A program made the position numbers and the translations under genes. From assembly GCA_934692485.1 (NCBI GenBank), contig CAKUTX010000002.1:124001-188000 (forward strand): a stretch of DNA of 64,000 nt, read 5' to 3'. Below, piece after piece: positions 60,220-64,000 of the stretch. Origin of the DNA: an uncultured Candidatus Melainabacteria bacterium (GTDB lineage Bacteria; Cyanobacteriota; Vampirovibrionia; Gastranaerophilales; Gastranaerophilaceae). Positions within the stretch are counted from its first letter, which is position 1; each line of letters begins with the position of its first letter. A model generated the notes under the pieces. That model saw only the letters and a program-made list of their open reading frames with translations. It did not search any database and was not told the DNA's origin.

Positions 60220-62058
60220 ATGAAACGGGTTTTATTATTTATCTTAGTTTTGTTAATTATTTTGGCTTTTGGGAAGGCTTGTATAAATCGAGATTTGCCT
60301 GTTTCAGATAAACCAATATTGCGAGATAAAACACAAATTTTAGATGCAAATTATCCTATTCCCCAAAATGTTACAATAAATGGGGTTGATTATTTGCAGT
60401 CACAAGCTCCAATTGGAAAATTTGGAGGAGCATTTGTTACTTCTACGATTGGAGAAGGACCAAAGACTTTTAACCCATTTAATTCTAAAGATAATATTTC
60501 TTCATTGGTTTCAGAAATTATGTATGACGGGTTGGTTACGACAAATCCTGTTACTGGTGAAACAATTCCAAAGCTTGCAAAATCTTTTACTGTTAATGGT
60601 TGTGAGTATGTCGTAAATCTTCGTCACGGCTTGAAATGGTCTGATGGCAAGCCTATTAATGCAGATGATGTTGTTTTTACTTGGCAGAATATAATTTTTG
60701 ATGGTTTTGGAAATACTTCAGTAAGAGATTCTGTTGTAATAGATGGAAAACTTCCTACTGTTCAAAAAATTGATGACTATACGGTGAAATTTATTACACC
60801 TAAACCGTTTGCGCCTTTTTTAAGGTTGCTGTCATCTCCAATCGCTCCAAAACATATATTTGAACCTGCGGTAAAACGCGGAAAAACTTATTTTGACGGC
60901 TTTTTATCTACAACCACTGAGCCTGATGAATTTGTAATTTCTGGAGCTTTTAAACTTAAAGAATATGTTCCAGCTCAAAGGGTGGTGTTTGAAAGAAATC
61001 CTAATTATTATGTAATAAATAAAGATGGAAAATCTCTACCGTATTTTGACAAACTTGTTTATTTAATCGTAGGTGATATTAATAATCAGGTTTTAAAATT
61101 TGAGGGTGGAGAACTTGATGAGATAAGTTTGCAAGGTGCTAATGTCGCTCGTTTTAAAGAGATGGAAAAACATTCTAATTTTACGGTTTACAATATTGGA
61201 CCTGATACCGGAACGATGTACTTATCAATGAACTTGAATAATCGTAAGGATGATAAGGGCAAATATTATGTTGAACCTAAAAAACAAGTATGGTTTCAAG
61301 ATAAAAATTTTAGACAAGCTGTAGATTATGCAATCGATAGAAAAAATATGGTATTCAATATTGCAAATGGGCTTGGTAGTCCGCTTTATACTCCGGAAAC
61401 ATTGAATTCTATATTTTTGAACAAGAATTTAAAGCCTTATGATAAAGATATTGAAAAATCAAAAGAATTGTTGAAAAAATCTGGTTTTTATTGGGATAAA
61501 TCAGGTAAGTTAATTGATAAATTTGGAAATAAGGTTGAATTTGACCTCTATACAAATGCTGGAAATACAGAGCGAGAAGCTATTGGGGTAATGGTTAAAC
61601 AAGATTTGGAAGATTTAGGTATGAAAGTTAATTTCAAACCAATTGAATTTAATTCTCTTGTGAATAAGCTGATGGCTTCTCTTGATTGGGATATGGTCAT
61701 TATGGGTTTTACAGGTTCGCCGTTAGAGCCTAACGGAGGCAAAAATGTATGGATGTCTGACGGAACTTTGCATATATTTAATCAAAGGTTAGAAAAAGAT
61801 ATGCAAAGTCCTCGATATGAATTTGAAAAACGTATTGATTACTTGTTTACGCAGGGAGCTTTAGCTACAAAGTTTGCCGATAGAAAGAAATATTACGATG
61901 AATATCAGGCAATAGTTTATGAAGAAAAACCTTTGATATACATATATTCTCCGATAAGAATTGTGGCATTGCGGAATATGTTTAAAAACATATACCCGAC
62001 AAGTCTTGGTGGAGTAACACATAATATTGAGGAAATATACAAGGAGGTGAATAAGTAA
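60220..62058 (+). CDS. Oligopeptide ABC transporter substrate-binding protein (SBP family 5)
   Basis: A 612-residue extracytoplasmic binding protein. The N-terminal MKRVLLFILVLLIILAFGKAC is a signal or lipoprotein-like segment (GKAC is a poor lipobox). Family 5 marks: GEGPKTFNPFNSKDN, SEIMYDGLVTTNPVTGE, LRHGLKWSDGKPINADDVVF, and later QAVDYAIDRKNMV. It delivers peptides or similar ligands to the permeases encoded next. No ribosome site is seen; TGTTATTCT with the hexamer at 60208-60213 lies six bases before the ATG, suggesting a leaderless start. Gap 60096-60219 shows nothing else. Confidence 0.9.
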   Translation: MKRVLLFILVLLIILAFGKACINRDLPVSDKPILRDKTQILDANYPIPQNVTINGVDYLQSQAPIGKFGGAFVTSTIGEGPKTFNPFNSKDNISSLVSEIMYDGLVTTNPVTGETIPKLAKSFTVNGCEYVVNLRHGLKWSDGKPINADDVVFTWQNIIFDGFGNTSVRDSVVIDGKLPTVQKIDDYTVKFITPKPFAPFLRLLSSPIAPKHIFEPAVKRGKTYFDGFLSTTTEPDEFVISGAFKLKEYVPAQRVVFERNPNYYVINKDGKSLPYFDKLVYLIVGDINNQVLKFEGGELDEISLQGANVARFKEMEKHSNFTVYNIGPDTGTMYLSMNLNNRKDDKGKYYVEPKKQVWFQDKNFRQAVDYAIDRKNMVFNIANGLGSPLYTPETLNSIFLNKNLKPYDKDIEKSKELLKKSGFYWDKSGKLIDKFGNKVEFDLYTNAGNTEREAIGVMVKQDLEDLGMKVNFKPIEFNSLVNKLMASLDWDMVIMGFTGSPLEPNGGKNVWMSDGTLHIFNQRLEKDMQSPRYEFEKRIDYLFTQGALATKFADRKKYYDEYQAIVYEEKPLIYIYSPIRIVALRNMFKNIYPTSLGGVTHNIEEIYKEVNK

Positions 62059-62167
62059 ATAAGTGTGTTTAGTTGTGATGTTGTTAAGAGTAAAATTTCC
62101 AGTAACAGACAATGAAAACTTATTTTCTTATAAACTTTTAAGTTATTTGTAAGGAAGATACAAGACA

Positions 62168-63145
62168 ATGCAAATTTTGAAATACATTATAAAACGAATA
62201 CTTCAGACTATTCCATTGCTTATTATCGTATCATTAATAAGCTTCTTTATAATCCGTTTGTCGCCTGTTGATCCGCTAGCAGAATTAAGGTTAAATCCTT
62301 CTGTTTCGAAAGAAACATTGCAAAAAGAAACAGAAAGATTAGGTTTGGACAAACCTATTATTGTACAGTACGGGAAATGGGCAAAAGCATTTATAAAAGG
62401 AGATTTAGGTGTAACTTCAAATGGAGAGCAAGTCAGTACAAAGTTGAAAGAAAGAATTCCAAATACTTTGTTGCTGACAGTTATAGTAATCTTTTTGTCT
62501 TGGGTTGTTGGTGTTCCTTTGGGGATTATTGCTGCCGTTAATTGGAAAACCCCATTCGATAGATTGTTAACTGTTCTAACAAGTATTGGTATGGCAATCC
62601 CTTCATTTTTCTTTGCGGTGTTACTATTAATTTTTGCCGTAAAAACAGGTTGGTTTCCAGTCGGAGGCTTAACAAGTTCAAATTTTATGGAAATGACTTT
62701 TTGGCAAAGAGTTTTAGATATTACGCATCATTTAATTTTACCAGTGACAGTGTTATTTACGTTATCATTGGCTGGTTTGCAAAGGCAGATGAGGGCGAAT
62801 TTGCTCGATGTTATGGATAGTGATTATGTTAAATTCGCCAGGGCTAAGGGGGTAAGTGAATTTAATGTTATTGCCAAACATGCTCTGCGAAATGCTGTTA
62901 ATCCACTTATAACTCTTTTGGGTTTTGAATTCGCTGGATTGTTAAGTGGCGCAGCGTTGACAGAATATGTGTTTCAATATCCAGGGCTTGGCAGATTAAT
63001 CCTAGAGGCAGTATTAAAGTCTGATATAAATCTTGTTATGGCTTCTTTAATGATGGGAGCAGTAATGCTAATTTTAGGTAATCTGATTGCAGATATTTTG
63101 TTAATAATTACAGATCCGAGAATAAGAGAGGGCGAACATGATTAA
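62168..63145 (+). CDS. Oligopeptide ABC transporter permease, DppB/OppB-like
   Basis: A 325-residue inner membrane permease with six predicted spans. The N-terminus YIIKRILQTIPLLIIVSLIS and FFIIRLSPVDPL are typical of DppB/OppB; the EAA loop that contacts the ATPase is ARAKGVSEFNVIAKHALRNA. Together with the next gene it forms the translocation channel for the family 5 binding protein. AAGGAAG lies upstream; it follows the binding protein gene by 109 bases and overlaps the next permease by 8 bases. Confidence 0.94.
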   Translation: MQILKYIIKRILQTIPLLIIVSLISFFIIRLSPVDPLAELRLNPSVSKETLQKETERLGLDKPIIVQYGKWAKAFIKGDLGVTSNGEQVSTKLKERIPNTLLLTVIVIFLSWVVGVPLGIIAAVNWKTPFDRLLTVLTSIGMAIPSFFFAVLLLIFAVKTGWFPVGGLTSSNFMEMTFWQRVLDITHHLILPVTVLFTLSLAGLQRQMRANLLDVMDSDYVKFARAKGVSEFNVIAKHALRNAVNPLITLLGFEFAGLLSGAALTEYVFQYPGLGRLILEAVLKSDINLVMASLMMGAVMLILGNLIADILLIITDPRIREGEHD

Positions 63146-64000
63146 AAACTTGATGAAACAGCTTTGGAAAGACAAGTTTGCAAGAATTGCGTTGTTGGTT
63201 CTTGGAATAATATATGTTGCATTGTTTTTTGCAGATTTTATAGCTCCTTATACAAAAGATTTTTCTGATAGGACAATGGCTTATGTTCCGCCGTCAAAAA
63301 TTTTTACGATTGATGAGAACGGTAAACTTTCACGACCTTACACTTATAATTACAAAAGAGAGTTTGATGCTTATAATTTGAAAATAATTTATACTCTAGA
63401 TAAAAGCGAAAAACATTATGTGAAGTTTTTTGCAAAAGGTCAGCCATATAAATTTTTAGGTTTAGTGCCGATGAAAAGACATTTAATCACCACAGATAAA
63501 AATGGTCGATTATTTTTGCTTGGAACAGATATAAATGGCAGAGATGTTTTTTCAAGAATTCTGTTTGGTGGCAGAATTTCTATGACGATAGGCTTTTTGG
63601 CTTTGTTTGTTTTATTCCCGATAGGACTTTTGTATGGAGGAATTGCAGGGTATTTGGGTGGTAAAACAGATATGATAATGATGAGATTTGCAGAAGCAGT
63701 AATGTCTATTCCTAGTTTTTATTTGCTAATAATACTTGCATCTATATTGCCGTCTGGCATGACGAGCGTGCAACGATTTATGCTAATTGTTGTTATATTG
63801 GCGCTAATTGGATGGGCGGGTTTTGCAAGAGTTGTAAGAGGTATGGTTTTGTCAATAAAAAATCAAGAATATGTGCAAGCAGCAAGAGCAATCGGGGCTT
63901 CAAAACTAAGAATTATTATGAAGCATATTTTGCCGCAAACAACAAGTTTTGTAATCGTTGCAATGACTTTATCTGTGCCGTCTTATATTTTGTCGGAATC
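63138..64000 (+). CDS. Oligopeptide ABC transporter permease, DppC/OppC-like (3' end missing)
   Basis: 287 codons are visible before the right edge. After the first span (about 17-35, ALLVLGIIYVALFFADFIAP) comes an insert of roughly 75 residues (about 50-120, including TYNYKREFDAYNLKI and YVKFFAKGQPYKF) before LGTDINGRDVFSRILFGGRI, the usual beginning of the channel domain. Short DppC proteins lack this insert. The EAA loop AARAIGASKLRIIMKHILPQ is present. It overlaps the DppB-like gene by eight bases. The ATPase subunits presumably lie beyond the window. Confidence 0.92.
   Translation, partial: MIKNLMKQLWKDKFARIALLVLGIIYVALFFADFIAPYTKDFSDRTMAYVPPSKIFTIDENGKLSRPYTYNYKREFDAYNLKIIYTLDKSEKHYVKFFAKGQPYKFLGLVPMKRHLITTDKNGRLFLLGTDINGRDVFSRILFGGRISMTIGFLALFVLFPIGLLYGGIAGYLGGKTDMIMMRFAEAVMSIPSFYLLIILASILPSGMTSVQRFMLIVVILALIGWAGFARVVRGMVLSIKNQEYVQAARAIGASKLRIIMKHILPQTTSFVIVAMTLSVPSYILSE

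Overview
The window is AT-rich, gene-dense bacterial DNA with short intergenic gaps. No single gene fixes the organism. The combination points to a gut-type non-photosynthetic cyanobacterial relative (Gastranaerophilales / 'Melainabacteria'): four prepilin-like proteins, three of which begin with a near-identical FTLAEVLIT / FSLAEILIT-type hydrophobic segment; a group 3 (SigF-like) sigma factor beside the prepilin peptidase; a DUF3536-type GH57 protein; FolE2; a membrane pyrophosphatase; and many lineage-type hypothetical proteins. This placement is inferred from family recognition, not from a search.

Layout. 1-10.4 kb: a truncated uridine-kinase-like gene, an anchored protein of unknown function, a Wzx-type flippase, a short UvrA (UvrA2 type), and a five-gene operon for a dTDP-3-acetamido-3,6-dideoxyhexose surface sugar (ketoisomerase, acetyltransferase, GT2, aminotransferase, DUF1796-like protein). 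10.4-22.4 kb: an M20 peptidase, a new HExxH protein, a prepilin, MutS2, a glutamate-synthase-type oxidoreductase, a secreted protein, the membrane pyrophosphatase and an orphan acyl-CoA dehydratase activase. 22.5-32.7 kb: an EF-hand protein, two YkgJ-type Cys proteins, RlmN, Dtd, an XRE regulator locus followed by a 45-aa ORF and a four-hairpin intergenic RNA candidate, a zinc-ribbon/GNQYR-rich/AT-hook protein in front of rimM-trmD, and a Q-rich HEAT-like protein. 32.8-46.6 kb: an XRE regulator divergent from a prepilin with duplicated operator-like sites, GH57, a Cys-rich prepilin, PEP carboxykinase, PlsC, FolE2, an intergenic small-RNA candidate, a thioredoxin-like protein, a primary-type sigma factor, phosphopentomutase and a ferredoxin. 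46.6-48.2 kb: a GC-rich repeat island containing a G12 tract, then a prepilin whose leader carries palindromic repeats. 48.2-58 kb: RuvA, DnaA, a SpoU methyltransferase, aminopeptidase P, a parvulin, an antisense-strand structured RNA candidate, tRNA-Gly(TCC), a coiled-coil protein, MscS, RlmH, prepilin peptidase and SigF-like sigma. 58-64 kb: GatC, CTP synthase and an oligopeptide ABC importer cut by the right edge.

Themes. Several genes form a scattered pilus/secretion pseudopilin set served by one prepilin peptidase. Glycan genes make surface sugars. Metabolism looks fermentative and energy-saving (pyrophosphatase, PEPCK, ferredoxin, peptide uptake). Promoters of the TTGnnn-17-TATAAT type and strong intrinsic terminators are readable. 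Several genes lacking a Shine-Dalgarno sequence have a -10-like hexamer exactly six bases before the ATG, suggesting leaderless transcripts.
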